DNA of 64,000 nucleotides from an uncultured Pseudomonas sp. (GTDB lineage Bacteria; Pseudomonadota; Gammaproteobacteria; Pseudomonadales; Pseudomonadaceae): NCBI GenBank assembly GCA_943912755.1, contig CALTWF010000013.1, positions 11,073 to 75,072 of the forward strand, read 5' to 3'. Shown piece by piece: positions 26,301 to 35,469 of this stretch (position 1 is its first letter; each line of letters starts with the position of its first letter). The notes under the pieces were generated by a model. It saw only the letters and a program-made list of their open reading frames with translations, ran no database searches and was not told where the DNA came from. The position numbers and the translations under genes were made by a program.

Positions 26301-29300
26301 GGTCGCTGCCGGACGTGATACCGCCGGGCTCGGTGCCAAGGATTTCGCGACCCGGATCAACAACAGCAGCCTCTATGTGCGGGCTGGCGCAAAGTCCGAA
26401 AGCCTGATCGAACCCAGCGGGGAGAGCGGCAAGAACTGGATCTGGATCCCGTTCAACGCCGATTTCAAGGTGAGCTGTGAGCTCGACTTGTCGAGCGCCC
26501 TGACGGAGCTGGACGAAGTCTGGTCGGGGCGTGACCTGGCCGAGGGCGAGCGGGTCACCGTCAGTGTGTTCGACAAGGCGTCGCAGAGAGTGCTGGAGCA
26601 GATCACCTTCGTGCCCAGGGCGGGTCGCCTGGAGCAGATGACCTGGGTAATGGACCTGTGCGAGCAGGTCAATGCCGGAATGCAACTGATCCGTGCTGGG
26701 GTTTTGGCGGGTGGCAAGCTGGAGATCCTGAGCAGCGGCTATCGCAACAAGTTCTGGAGCACCACCGAGCAAGACGTGCAGGTCATCACCACCACGGCAC
26801 GTACCAACAACTGGCCTGTCGAAAAACGGGTCAGCATTGGTCTGGTCGAGGACCTGAAGGACGGCTCCGTCCTCAAGCTCAAGGTGCGCAACTCGAAAGG
26901 CCAATTGCTGGAAACCGTCAGCTTCACCTCGAAGCCCGGGCGCAGCACGCGTGGCCTGTGCACCAAGGATTTCTCCACCGAGATCAACAACACCAGCCTC
27001 TATGTGCGTGCGGGTGCCAAGAACGGCAGCCTGATCGAACCCACATGGGAGACAGGAAAAAGCTGGATCTGGATCCCGTTCAACGCTGATTTCAAGGTGA
27101 GCTGGACGCTCGACGAGGAGGACGACTTGCCGGAGGCGGGTGGAGGGGGTTGGTCGAACGACTTGCTGAATCACCTCACCGAACTGGGCGAAGTCTGGTC
27201 GGGGCGCGACCTGTCGGACGGCGAGAAGGTGACCGTAAACGTGTTCGACAAAGCCCTGAATACCGTGCTCGAACAGATCACCTTCGAGCCTTTGCCCGGT
27301 TGCACCGACCAGTACCTCTGGGTCGAGGATTTCTGTCAGCACATCAATAACCACTCCGCCCTGATCCGTGCCGGAGTAGCCGGTGACGAGGGCTGGGAGG
27401 TTCTGCAGAGCGGGTACCAGAACAAGTACTGGAGCGTCGCTTCCCGCGAACTGGTGGTGGTGACCACCGTGCCCCACAAGAACAACTGGAGCACCGGTAG
27501 GCGGGAGAGGCTCTATGCCGACACTGCGCTGCCGGCGGGTACGGTTTACCGGCTGGATGTGCGCAGCAAGAACGGCGCATCCCTCGAGGTCCTGAGCTTC
27601 ACCCCCGGCACCAAGCGGCTTGCCGGCGCCCAATGGGCCAAGGACCTGTGTGACCATATCAACAGCAACAGCCTGTTTTTGCGGGCCGGCACGCAGAGCG
27701 ATCACTCGATCACGCCGATCGAGCACGTGAACCAGAACTACATCTGGCGGCCTGCCAACGTTGATCTGGAGATAATCTACTCGATCCCCTGGTTGAAGGA
27801 TGCCGGCAAGATCCTCGCCGATCGCGATGCGGTGGAGGGCGAGCGGGTGACCTTGTTCGTCTTTGACGCTGTCGCCGACCGGTTGCTGGACAAGATCACA
27901 CTGACGACCACGAGCGGACGCCTGAAGAAAGAGCAATGGCCGGCGGACCTGGCCAGGCAGATCAATGCCTCCTCCAGCCATGCCAAGAGCACCTCCACGC
28001 CCGAGGACAGCGCCAGCAGCAACGGCATCGGCCATCTCCTGCCTGACCTGCGCACCTTCACCACGGCACTGCACCTGGACAACTGGGGTGAGGCTTGCAA
28101 GCTGGAGGCCACGGCCGACCTGACGGCGGGGCAGCACATCACGGTGATGGTCACGACGGCGAAGAACGGTAACTTTTGCGAAGCGACGACCTTTATCCCC
28201 GACCCGGCCCGGCTCAAGGCGGCGCAATGGGCCCGCGACCTGGCCAGGCACCTGAACCAGCACAGTCTCTATCTCAAGGCCGGGCTCAAGGACAGCGTGA
28301 AGAAGACCATCGAACCGGCGGAAAATGCTCGGACCAACGTGATCTGGATGCCGGGTGGATCGGGGTTGAAGGTGAGCTGGAGCATCGGCGCGCTGAAGGA
28401 AATCGGCGCTATCTCGTTGGAACGGGACCTTGCGGCCACGGAGCGCTGCATGGTGTACGTGCTGGATGACAGCACCGAGCAGATCCTGCGCGAGTTCGAC
28501 TTCGTGCCGAATGCCGGCCGCACGAGCATCTCGCTGGCGCCGAAGGACCTGGCCGTGAGGATCAATGACAGTGCCCAGCTGATTGTCGCGGGCGAGAGGA
28601 AAGCCAATGAACGGCCCGACCCCCTGGCCAGCAAGTACCTCAACAAACTGTGGGCCTGCACCGACAATGTGCGCGGTTTCACCACGCTGCATAGTCCGGG
28701 GAACTGGGACCAGGGCGACTTGATCGGGAGCAGGGACCTGGCGGTCGACGAGAAGGTCACGATCATCGTCAAGGGCAAGACCACCGGGCGGATTTTCGAA
28801 AGCTTCCTGTTTGTGCCGAAGTTTGGGCGTGAAAGCCAGGTGCACTGGACCGAGGATTGTGCGCAGCAGATCAACGAGCAGAGCCGCTTTATCAGGGGCG
28901 GAGAGGAAGACAGCACCAAGTTCATGATGGTGCCGGTGGCCAAGGCCAATGCCAACCGCTTCTGGACGCCGAAGAACTCCGGATTGCTGGTGGAATGTGT
29001 GGTGACGGCGGATCTGCCACGGCGGTATCCGGGTATGGGCAATGATGCCAAGGCGTTGTTCGATCAGTGGGATGCACGGAAATACATTTCCGTGGATGTC
29101 AGAACTGGTCAGGCGAAGTTGAAGATTTCGGTGGCTGAGCTATTTGCCGATGACAGTTTCAGCAACCCCTATAAGGTCGGGTTGTCCTATGATGCGACTG
29201 CCGGTGTGCACCTAAAGTTAGGTGGGGCGAATAATAAAAATTCGCCCTGGAAATTAGAGGGGAAAGGAACGGTGTTGCTGACATTGGTTGATGGTCGGCA

Positions 29301-32300
29301 GGTTGCGGTTAGTGATGAAAATACATGGCTGAACTGCGGTGACTTCATCGTTAAAGCCAATTCTCTTGAAGATGTCTTATTGGAAGATGACCTGTCCGGA
29401 CAAGACAACTCCATCAATTTTGGATACAGCGTCATCTATAAGAGTGGAGTTGTGGAAAGATTTTACGGGGCAGGGAAGTATGTTGACTCATCCCAATTGA
29501 AGGAAGCCATAGTTCTCCAGCAGTCTCGCTACCGCGCACCCTCAGGTAGATTTCTGGATTTCCAGTACGATGAAGAGTCGCTTAAGCAGATAATAAGAGG
29601 GAGCGACTCTGCGAAATTAATTGAAGCGTCTATGTCGACCGCTCTTTCGCGGGATAGAGCTACAACAGAGTTTCAATATGAAGTCATAGAATCTATAATA
29701 TTATTTCCTGGTTCTGGTTCGGAGAAGATATCTTGTGGCTTGTCTCCAAGCGGAGTTGATCAGTATATTTTTGAAGTTGACGGCTTTTACACGGCCGGCA
29801 AAATCCGTTACACCATTACCAAGGACGGTTCCGAACGGCTGGTGAGCATCCAGGTTGAGAAGCAGCACGAATTTACCGCCGACAAGAAAACTGAAACCGA
29901 TAAATCCACCTACCGTGAAACCCTCGAATACGACAGCAAGGGCAGAGTCAGCCGCCATGTGATCTCGCCAGGGGAGGGGGTCGATGAAGTTGTGCATGAA
30001 TATCACTATGCCGCCACCAGTACAACGTTCACCGGCTATTTCAGCAAGGCGTCACCAAGAACCGCCGTGCTGCGCCGGCATTCGTTCGTCAATGGACAAT
30101 CTCTGCGTGAACTCCATGGCTGCGAAAATGCAATTGGTCATACCTACAACAGCCAGACCCTCGACAGCGACAACAAATGCCTCGTCTCTCATACGAGGAC
30201 CTGGGCGGGCGGTGTTCTCGTCGACGAAAAGAGCATGATGACCGATGCCAATGGTTGTCCGGTCCAGCGCAATGAGAATGGCCAGGTCACCTACCTGACC
30301 TACTTCAACAACTACCAGCAGTTCCGCGTCACCGAGAGCGAGGTAAGGGTGCAGGATTGGAGCTTTTTCGGCACCGTATTCAAGGCGCTCGACTACCTTA
30401 CTCCTCAAGGCCTGTGTTTCATCGGTGGCAAGGGCGGTCTCACCTGGGGCACCCGCATCGACACGACGGTGGCGATGGTGCCCGCCAATAACGACTATGC
30501 GAAGAAGGCCTTCAACCTGCCAGTGGACATCAAGCACTGCGGCAGCGAGAAGCCCTTGTATGGCGATGTGGAGTCGGAGCTGGTGTGCAGCAAGGTCGAT
30601 GGCAAGGAGCAAGCGGTGCGCCTGACCTTCTTCGGTTACGCCAAGGTCGACGGTCGTGTGCGGATGACCCAAAAGCTGACGATCCTGCAGCCCGATGTGG
30701 TCAGGGTCGATGTCACGGCGCAACAGCTCAAGGCCGCTACGGCTGCCGCCCAGGCATTTATTGACAGCCTGAAAAAGCAGATAGCGAAAACCAGCGGCGC
30801 AGAGAAAAAGGGCTATCAGCAAACCCTGGCCGAACTCGAGAAGAGCCTGGAGGCGCAGAGCAAGGTCAATGGCGAAGGCTTCAAGCTCAACAGCTGGAAA
30901 GCGGCCTCCATGTCCCTGGAGACCTTCGAGTATCACACCGATGCCGCTGCGGCCGGCTATGGCACGGTCAAGTCCGTCAAGACGGTACAACTGGGCGCTG
31001 ATGGCAAGGAGCTCGCGGGTTCGGCGCGCACCACCGGGTTCAGCTACGCCTATGTCAAGGACAACGCTGGCCTGGTGACCATCACGACCACGGTCTCCCG
31101 CCCCGGAGAGACCGATATCGTCTCCAGCCAGATCCGCTCGCGCAACACCGGGCGGCTTTACGAAAACGTCGACACGGCAGGGGTCAAGACGGCCTACAGC
31201 TACGACCCGCAGGGCAATCTCGTCAGCGAAACGCTTAGCCAGGACGGCACCGAGCAGCGCAAGACCACCTGCACGCTGGGGCGCAAGCTGAGCGTAAGCG
31301 CCGATATGGTCGAGGATGGCAGTACCACGCGCATGGTGCGCGATGCCCTGGGGCGCAAGATCGAGGCATCGGCCGAGCTCGGCGGCACGTTCCTGGTGAC
31401 CGATACCTGGGCCTACGACAGCATCGGACGGGTGAATGAACACTGCGCGACGGACTATGGCAAATACAAGGACAAGGACAACAAGGAGCACGACCACTAC
31501 AAGATCGCGACCCGCAAGACCACCTGGAGCTGGGACGAACTCACCGGCGCGCGCACCGCAGTGCATTCGTTGACCGATGCCGCAGGCAAGGAAACCACGG
31601 TGGCCCAGGTAGTGACGCCGAGCAGGCATGGCGAGCGTTTCACCCAGGGCGACTTTACCCTGGACCGTCAGTTCGATGCCGCCGGCACCACCTACCTCCA
31701 GCAGTATTTCACCAAGGGCGTCGGCGGCAGCAAGATCGAGCGCAGCCTGTCTGCGGATGGGCAGTTGCAGGCGGTGCGCTACCTGGCGCTCGACGCGTCC
31801 GGGGAGGCAACCGAGCGCGACCGGATCGACTACGAGTACGATGCCTACGGCCAGTTGAGCAAGGCCAAGCCCAAGCTGGGTGCGGAATCGACCTATACCT
31901 ACGACGCGACAGGGCGCTTGTGCACCACCACTTGCAATAACGTCACCCTGGAGAACAAGTTCGGCGCCAGCCCAGCCCAGGTAGCGGTTGAAAGCTGCGT
32001 CAAGCAAGGCACCAGTTCGTTGACGCTGGGAAGCCAGAAGGTCGATTTGCTGGGGCGGGTGGCGAGCCGCGAGGTCAATGGCACGAAAACCGAGTTCAGC
32101 TACAGCGGTGCCTCCACCAAGGCCAGCCTGAAGACGGCGGGAGCCGCGCCGACCGCGCTGGCCGACTGTTCCAGCAGCATCGACAAAAGCACGCGCACTC
32201 ATACCCAGACCCTGGGCAAGGACAAGGCTGCGAAGAGCTCGACACTGTTCTTCACCAGCGCAGGTCGGGTGCAGCGCTTCACCGACCTGACCGGTGCGAC

Positions 32301-34260
32301 CACCCAGTACGACTATGACTTCTTCAATCGGCTGGTGGGGACGTCCAGCGAACATTGCGAGACCCGTCTCACCTGGGCGGAAAACGGCTTGCTGAGCAGC
32401 GAAACGGTGAAGTCGCTGAAGGACAACCTGGTAATGACGGTGAGCTACGACTATGACGAACTGGGCCAGGAGATCAGGCGCACCTTCAAGTGTGCGGGAA
32501 TCGACGATTTGATCCTGGAGCGCACGCTGCTGGCCGACGGGCGTCTGGGCAAGACCCTGATGAAGAACGTCAAGGGCGAGCTGTACAGCGACAGCTACGA
32601 ATACGATGCCGCGTTGCGCCTGAGCAGATGGACGGCTTCCACTTCGGAGATCTGCTTCAGCGGCGGCGACAAGCGGGACTTCCTCTATACCAGCGACGCC
32701 TTGGGCAACGTTACAGAACGTTTGGAGCTCACGGCCGGGGGGCGCTGGGTGTTCCATCATGATTCGACCAAGGCCGGCCTGGTAACCCACGTCTACCCAA
32801 TCGTGATAGATGCGCCACTGCCGGCCAAGCCCCCGGGAGATGCAAAGACCTGGGACGCCAAGGGCAGCCTCACGGTGGATGGCTCGCGCAAGATCAGCTA
32901 CCACGGCAATGGTCAGGTCAAGAGCTACTCCCTCGACGGCGACAAGACTCAATACGTATTCAGCTACGACAGCGAAGGCCGGGTCAGGGGCGGCACCGAG
33001 GGCAAAAAGACCGACACCTACCACTACCGTGGCGACAGCGTGTATGCCCTGGTGGTGGACGACGGCGACAAGAGCGAGGGCTTCGCCAGCCGTACCCTGG
33101 TGCTGCGCAACGAAAGTCGCGCCTGCCTGCTGCAGGACGCCATCACTGTGCAGGACGCAAATAAAAACGGCACAACCAGCCAGTCCTTCGAGCTGCGCGA
33201 TGCCAATGGCACGGTGGTCGCCAGCATCGATCTCACCAGCAAGGCGATCACCTGGTTCCGCTACGAGCCGTACGGCAAGCGCTATAAGGGCACCAAGTCG
33301 CCAACCTGGCTGGGCTTCAAGGGCGAGCCGCTGACCCGCATGGGGCTCTACCACCTGGGCAACGGCTACCGCCTGTACGACCCTGGCTGGGGGCGCTTCC
33401 TGTCCTGGGACAGCTGGAGTCCGTTCGATGCCGGCGGCGTGGCGGGTTATGTGTTCGGCAGGGGCGACCCGGTCAACTATCACGATCCCAGCGGGCATCA
33501 GGTCATCGCCCAGTACAGCCGCTGGGAAGCCCAGCCGGCCATCCACAGCACGGCGTTCCGCATCGTGATGGGTGCGCTCAGCGTGTTGATCGCACCGTTC
33601 ACGGCGGGGATGTCGGTCCTGCTGGCGGTCGCGAGTACGGCGTTGGCGGTGATTTCCTTCTCCTTCGATGTCGCCTCGATCATCATTGCCGACAGCGACC
33701 CGGAGCTGGCCAAGACCCTGGAAGCCTGGGGGCAGGCATTCGGTATCGCCGGCGCTGCGACAGGGGTGGCGATGACCCTGCATGGCTTGAAGGAGCTGCC
33801 CAAGCTGTCCAGCCTGTTCAAGGTACGCGGTGGTCTGCCCACTCGGTACCCGGTCAACTTCGTCAAGACCCCGAGGGAGCTGATGAGTGCGCAGAAGCTG
33901 CGCACCCAGGCGCTGGACCGGCTGGCCACGAATGTCGGCAAGGCCAAGGCGGCCGGTGTCTATGAAGCGGTCAAGCCGGGCTTCGTCGGGGCCCAGGCGA
34001 GCACGGCGAGCGCTGCGGGCCTGAGCGACACCTTCGGCATGCCGGTGCCGGCCCAGCTGGGCCAGACGTTGAAGTCCCAGTTCATCGGCATCGTCAGGCA
34101 AGCCGATGACGCGCTGCTGGATGCGCTGGGACATGTGCTCGATGCCCAGACCGGCCCCGTCACGCTGGTACACAGGTTCCAGCCGACCCAGGACGGCGAA
34201 ACGGCGTTCATCTCGATCGCCGCCGGCCCCATCCCCGGGCGCGAGAAGCTGTCGCCCTGA
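23350..34260 (+). CDS. giant RHS/YD-repeat protein with nine N-terminal duplicated units
   Basis: About 3636 residues. The ATG at 23350 has GAGGA upstream, and no signal peptide is seen. Residues 1-1890 are nine tandem units beginning at 23362, 23989, 24616, 25243, 25873, 26500, 27175, 27790 and 28390. Each unit is two related halves of about 105 residues: EGERVTVSVFD...NKFW, and KVHNAKGQLLETVSF...WIWIPFNADFKVSW. Units 1-6 are nearly identical; 7-9 diverge. An AT-richer stretch (about 29150-29830) joins the array to YD repeats (YDSKGRV, YDATGRL, YDSEGRV). The RHS core (NGYRLYDPGWGRF, then DPSGH near residue 3380) resembles TccC toxins. The last 250 residues are variable with a hydrophobic segment. 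No cognate immunity gene follows. Confidence 0.9.
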   Translation: MANTWIELGDVWSGRDLVEGERVTVSVFDASSQTLTEQTTFVPTAGRLEQMTWVMDLCEQVNATLKMIRAGVQVGDKLEIQASGYLNKFWGITAREVKVVTTTARSHNWSTEKRVSLGLAEDVKVGSILQLKVHNTKGQLLETVSFKSRPGRSTRGLCTKDFATEINNTSLYVRAGTRSEHLIEPNWETDDSWIWIPYNADFKVSWALDQSSGWTELDEVWSGRDLAEGERVTVSVFDKTTQAVLEQTTFVAKAGRLGQMTWVMDLCEQVNSQLKLVHAADEDNGEWLIRDSGYRNKFWSTTPRDVQVITTTARQDNWPTAKRVELCVAEDVLPGSTLQLKVHNAKDQLLETVTFRPTPGRSTRGLCTKDFAIAINNTSLYVRAGSRSEHLIEPTWERWDSWIWIPFNADFKVSWTLDQSSGWTDLGEVWSGRDLAEGERVTVSVFDKAAQTVLEQTTFVPKAGRLEQMTWVMDLCEQVNAQLKLIAAGVKTGDKLETQASGYLNKFWGITTRDVQVITTAARSNNWTTDKRVCIDLNEDVKIGSVLQLKVHNAKGQLLETVSFKSRPDRSTLGLCAKDFATEINNTSLYVRAGVKDGSRIDPGWEKAQNWIWIPFNADFKVSWTLDQSSAWTELGDVWSGRDLAEGERVTVSVFDKATQTVLEQTTFVAKAGRLGQMTWVTDLCEQVNAQLKLVCAGVQLAGEKLEIQNSGYLNKYWSVTARDVQVITTTARAENWTTDKRVQIDLGEDLKVGSILQLKVHNAKGQLLETVSFKSRPGRSSIGLCAKDFAIEINNTSLYVRAGQKSAQLIEPMWEHGYNWIWIPFNADFKVSWSIDQSSAWTELGEVWSGRDLAEGERITVSVFDKATQTVLEQINFVPKAGRLGQMAWVTDLCEQVNAEAKLIRTGDAENGEWVIRESGYRNKFWGVTQRDVQVVTTTARTNNWTTDKRVNIDLPEKVLARATLHMKVHNGKGELLEALSFKVAAGRDTAGLGAKDFATRINNSSLYVRAGAKSESLIEPSGESGKNWIWIPFNADFKVSCELDLSSALTELDEVWSGRDLAEGERVTVSVFDKASQRVLEQITFVPRAGRLEQMTWVMDLCEQVNAGMQLIRAGVLAGGKLEILSSGYRNKFWSTTEQDVQVITTTARTNNWPVEKRVSIGLVEDLKDGSVLKLKVRNSKGQLLETVSFTSKPGRSTRGLCTKDFSTEINNTSLYVRAGAKNGSLIEPTWETGKSWIWIPFNADFKVSWTLDEEDDLPEAGGGGWSNDLLNHLTELGEVWSGRDLSDGEKVTVNVFDKALNTVLEQITFEPLPGCTDQYLWVEDFCQHINNHSALIRAGVAGDEGWEVLQSGYQNKYWSVASRELVVVTTVPHKNNWSTGRRERLYADTALPAGTVYRLDVRSKNGASLEVLSFTPGTKRLAGAQWAKDLCDHINSNSLFLRAGTQSDHSITPIEHVNQNYIWRPANVDLEIIYSIPWLKDAGKILADRDAVEGERVTLFVFDAVADRLLDKITLTTTSGRLKKEQWPADLARQINASSSHAKSTSTPEDSASSNGIGHLLPDLRTFTTALHLDNWGEACKLEATADLTAGQHITVMVTTAKNGNFCEATTFIPDPARLKAAQWARDLARHLNQHSLYLKAGLKDSVKKTIEPAENARTNVIWMPGGSGLKVSWSIGALKEIGAISLERDLAATERCMVYVLDDSTEQILREFDFVPNAGRTSISLAPKDLAVRINDSAQLIVAGERKANERPDPLASKYLNKLWACTDNVRGFTTLHSPGNWDQGDLIGSRDLAVDEKVTIIVKGKTTGRIFESFLFVPKFGRESQVHWTEDCAQQINEQSRFIRGGEEDSTKFMMVPVAKANANRFWTPKNSGLLVECVVTADLPRRYPGMGNDAKALFDQWDARKYISVDVRTGQAKLKISVAELFADDSFSNPYKVGLSYDATAGVHLKLGGANNKNSPWKLEGKGTVLLTLVDGRQVAVSDENTWLNCGDFIVKANSLEDVLLEDDLSGQDNSINFGYSVIYKSGVVERFYGAGKYVDSSQLKEAIVLQQSRYRAPSGRFLDFQYDEESLKQIIRGSDSAKLIEASMSTALSRDRATTEFQYEVIESIILFPGSGSEKISCGLSPSGVDQYIFEVDGFYTAGKIRYTITKDGSERLVSIQVEKQHEFTADKKTETDKSTYRETLEYDSKGRVSRHVISPGEGVDEVVHEYHYAATSTTFTGYFSKASPRTAVLRRHSFVNGQSLRELHGCENAIGHTYNSQTLDSDNKCLVSHTRTWAGGVLVDEKSMMTDANGCPVQRNENGQVTYLTYFNNYQQFRVTESEVRVQDWSFFGTVFKALDYLTPQGLCFIGGKGGLTWGTRIDTTVAMVPANNDYAKKAFNLPVDIKHCGSEKPLYGDVESELVCSKVDGKEQAVRLTFFGYAKVDGRVRMTQKLTILQPDVVRVDVTAQQLKAATAAAQAFIDSLKKQIAKTSGAEKKGYQQTLAELEKSLEAQSKVNGEGFKLNSWKAASMSLETFEYHTDAAAAGYGTVKSVKTVQLGADGKELAGSARTTGFSYAYVKDNAGLVTITTTVSRPGETDIVSSQIRSRNTGRLYENVDTAGVKTAYSYDPQGNLVSETLSQDGTEQRKTTCTLGRKLSVSADMVEDGSTTRMVRDALGRKIEASAELGGTFLVTDTWAYDSIGRVNEHCATDYGKYKDKDNKEHDHYKIATRKTTWSWDELTGARTAVHSLTDAAGKETTVAQVVTPSRHGERFTQGDFTLDRQFDAAGTTYLQQYFTKGVGGSKIERSLSADGQLQAVRYLALDASGEATERDRIDYEYDAYGQLSKAKPKLGAESTYTYDATGRLCTTTCNNVTLENKFGASPAQVAVESCVKQGTSSLTLGSQKVDLLGRVASREVNGTKTEFSYSGASTKASLKTAGAAPTALADCSSSIDKSTRTHTQTLGKDKAAKSSTLFFTSAGRVQRFTDLTGATTQYDYDFFNRLVGTSSEHCETRLTWAENGLLSSETVKSLKDNLVMTVSYDYDELGQEIRRTFKCAGIDDLILERTLLADGRLGKTLMKNVKGELYSDSYEYDAALRLSRWTASTSEICFSGGDKRDFLYTSDALGNVTERLELTAGGRWVFHHDSTKAGLVTHVYPIVIDAPLPAKPPGDAKTWDAKGSLTVDGSRKISYHGNGQVKSYSLDGDKTQYVFSYDSEGRVRGGTEGKKTDTYHYRGDSVYALVVDDGDKSEGFASRTLVLRNESRACLLQDAITVQDANKNGTTSQSFELRDANGTVVASIDLTSKAITWFRYEPYGKRYKGTKSPTWLGFKGEPLTRMGLYHLGNGYRLYDPGWGRFLSWDSWSPFDAGGVAGYVFGRGDPVNYHDPSGHQVIAQYSRWEAQPAIHSTAFRIVMGALSVLIAPFTAGMSVLLAVASTALAVISFSFDVASIIIADSDPELAKTLEAWGQAFGIAGAATGVAMTLHGLKELPKLSSLFKVRGGLPTRYPVNFVKTPRELMSAQKLRTQALDRLATNVGKAKAAGVYEAVKPGFVGAQASTASAAGLSDTFGMPVPAQLGQTLKSQFIGIVRQADDALLDALGHVLDAQTGPVTLVHRFQPTQDGETAFISIAAGPIPGREKLSP

Positions 34261-34287
34261 GGCGCCGGCATTCATCCATCAGCCAGG

Positions 34288-34312
34288 AACCCCGGTGCAG
34301 CACACCGGGGTT
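34288..34312. terminator. bidirectional terminator between the RHS gene and wss operon
   Basis: A stem AACCCCGGTG/CACCGGGGTT with a 5-base loop lies between the convergent ends of the RHS gene and the last wss gene. It can serve both strands. Its stem is the same as that at 18406. Confidence 0.82.
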
Positions 34313-34314
34313 CT

Positions 34315-35469
34315 TCACTTCAGGCTGATGTCACCCGCGTAGGGCGTCTGCAGATCGCGCTCCGGAATCTCCCACAACACCAGCTTCGGCGGCGTCTGGG
34401 CGAACGCCGGGCTAGCGAAGTAGGCCTTGGCCGCCCCGGAAAACTCGCCGCCATCCCTGGCGAAGTTGCCCACCGGCGCGCCCAGCGCCCGTTGCAGGAA
34501 GCCGGCAAAGCTGGAGTTGCGCGAGAACGAGGTGCCGATCAGCGCCACATTGGGCAGATTGTCGTCGCCGAACAGGTCGTCGAGGCTGTCGCCAGCACTG
34601 TCGGCCTCCGGGGCCTGCTCGTCGATCTGCGAGGCCGCGACCCGCTCCTGCGGGGGCTGGTACTGCGCCGGCAGCCAGTCGAGCCCGGCCAGGCGTACCA
34701 GGTCGCCGGGGCGCACGGCCGGGGCCTGCTGGCTGACAGCGAATTCACGCTTGGGCGTGGCCTCGACGCCCAGGCCATGGATCTTCTCGCCGATCGCCAC
34801 GGCCGCCGCCCGGGCGCCGGCTTCGCTCCAGTGGGTATCGAGCCGCAGAAACGCCTCGGCACCCAGTGGTTGCAGGGCAGGGGTGAGGTCGAGCAGCGCG
34901 ACGCCGGAGCCCTGCAACACGGCTGCCCAGTCGCGAATGCGCGGCTCCAGGCTGGCCGGGCGCGGCAGTTGGCAGAGCTGGCTGGCAGCGATACGGCTCT
35001 TGTCCGGCACCACGCTGACCAGCAGGTCGATGCCGCGCTTCTTCAACTGGTCACGCAGGGCGATCACCGCCTCGGCCTTGGCCCGGGCGTTGTCCGCCGC
35101 ATGGCGGTTGAGCTTGAGCTCATCGCTGATGAACAGCCAGCCAGGGCAACCCTGGCGCACCCGCGGCCCGGTGTCGGCGAGCAGCAGCCAGCTGCCACCG
35201 CGTTCCAGCTGCGCGGCATGCTCCGGCAGCGGCGCCTTGGCCAGCTCCTTGGCAATGCGGTGGGTGATTTCGCCTTCCAGGACCGCGTCGTTGGACAGCG
35301 CCTGGTCCGGCAGCAGCTGCAACTTGCCGCTGAACAGCAGCCAGCCGCAGGACAGCAGCCCCGCCGCAAGAAACGCGGCCAGGGTCGCCCCGGCCAGCGG
35401 GCTGGTGCGCAGGGCGATGTCGCTCGGTGGCGTCGGCGCCGTGGACGGTGGTGGGGTCTTGGTCGTCAT
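34315..35469 (-). CDS. wssI: cellulose O-acetylation protein WssI (AlgX/AlgJ-like SGNH)
   Basis: This 384-residue protein has one N-terminal membrane anchor (about 25-48) and a periplasmic SGNH-like acetyltransferase domain with DTHWSEAG (Asp211, His213) and the nucleophile motif GTSFS (Ser314). By analogy with AlgJ it would receive acetyl groups from the membrane O-acyltransferase WssH and transfer them to cellulose. Its ATG shares one base with the wssH stop codon. It is the last gene of the operon; the second MinD-like gene wssJ, which ends the P. fluorescens SBW25 operon, is missing. Confidence 0.9.
   Translation of the reverse strand: MTTKTPPPSTAPTPPSDIALRTSPLAGATLAAFLAAGLLSCGWLLFSGKLQLLPDQALSNDAVLEGEITHRIAKELAKAPLPEHAAQLERGGSWLLLADTGPRVRQGCPGWLFISDELKLNRHAADNARAKAEAVIALRDQLKKRGIDLLVSVVPDKSRIAASQLCQLPRPASLEPRIRDWAAVLQGSGVALLDLTPALQPLGAEAFLRLDTHWSEAGARAAAVAIGEKIHGLGVEATPKREFAVSQQAPAVRPGDLVRLAGLDWLPAQYQPPQERVAASQIDEQAPEADSAGDSLDDLFGDDNLPNVALIGTSFSRNSSFAGFLQRALGAPVGNFARDGGEFSGAAKAYFASPAFAQTPPKLVLWEIPERDLQTPYAGDISLK

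Noticed and set aside
23362..29010. Direct repeats considered as a CRISPR array or satellite DNA
   Set aside because: The period is 627 bases, the frame stays open throughout, and the repeats encode protein units.
30052..34275. A 1407-codon open frame on the minus strand opposite the RHS gene
   Set aside because: It is a product of strong third-position GC bias. It has low-complexity composition, no ribosome-binding site and no recognisable domain, while the plus strand carries clear YD repeats and an RHS core.
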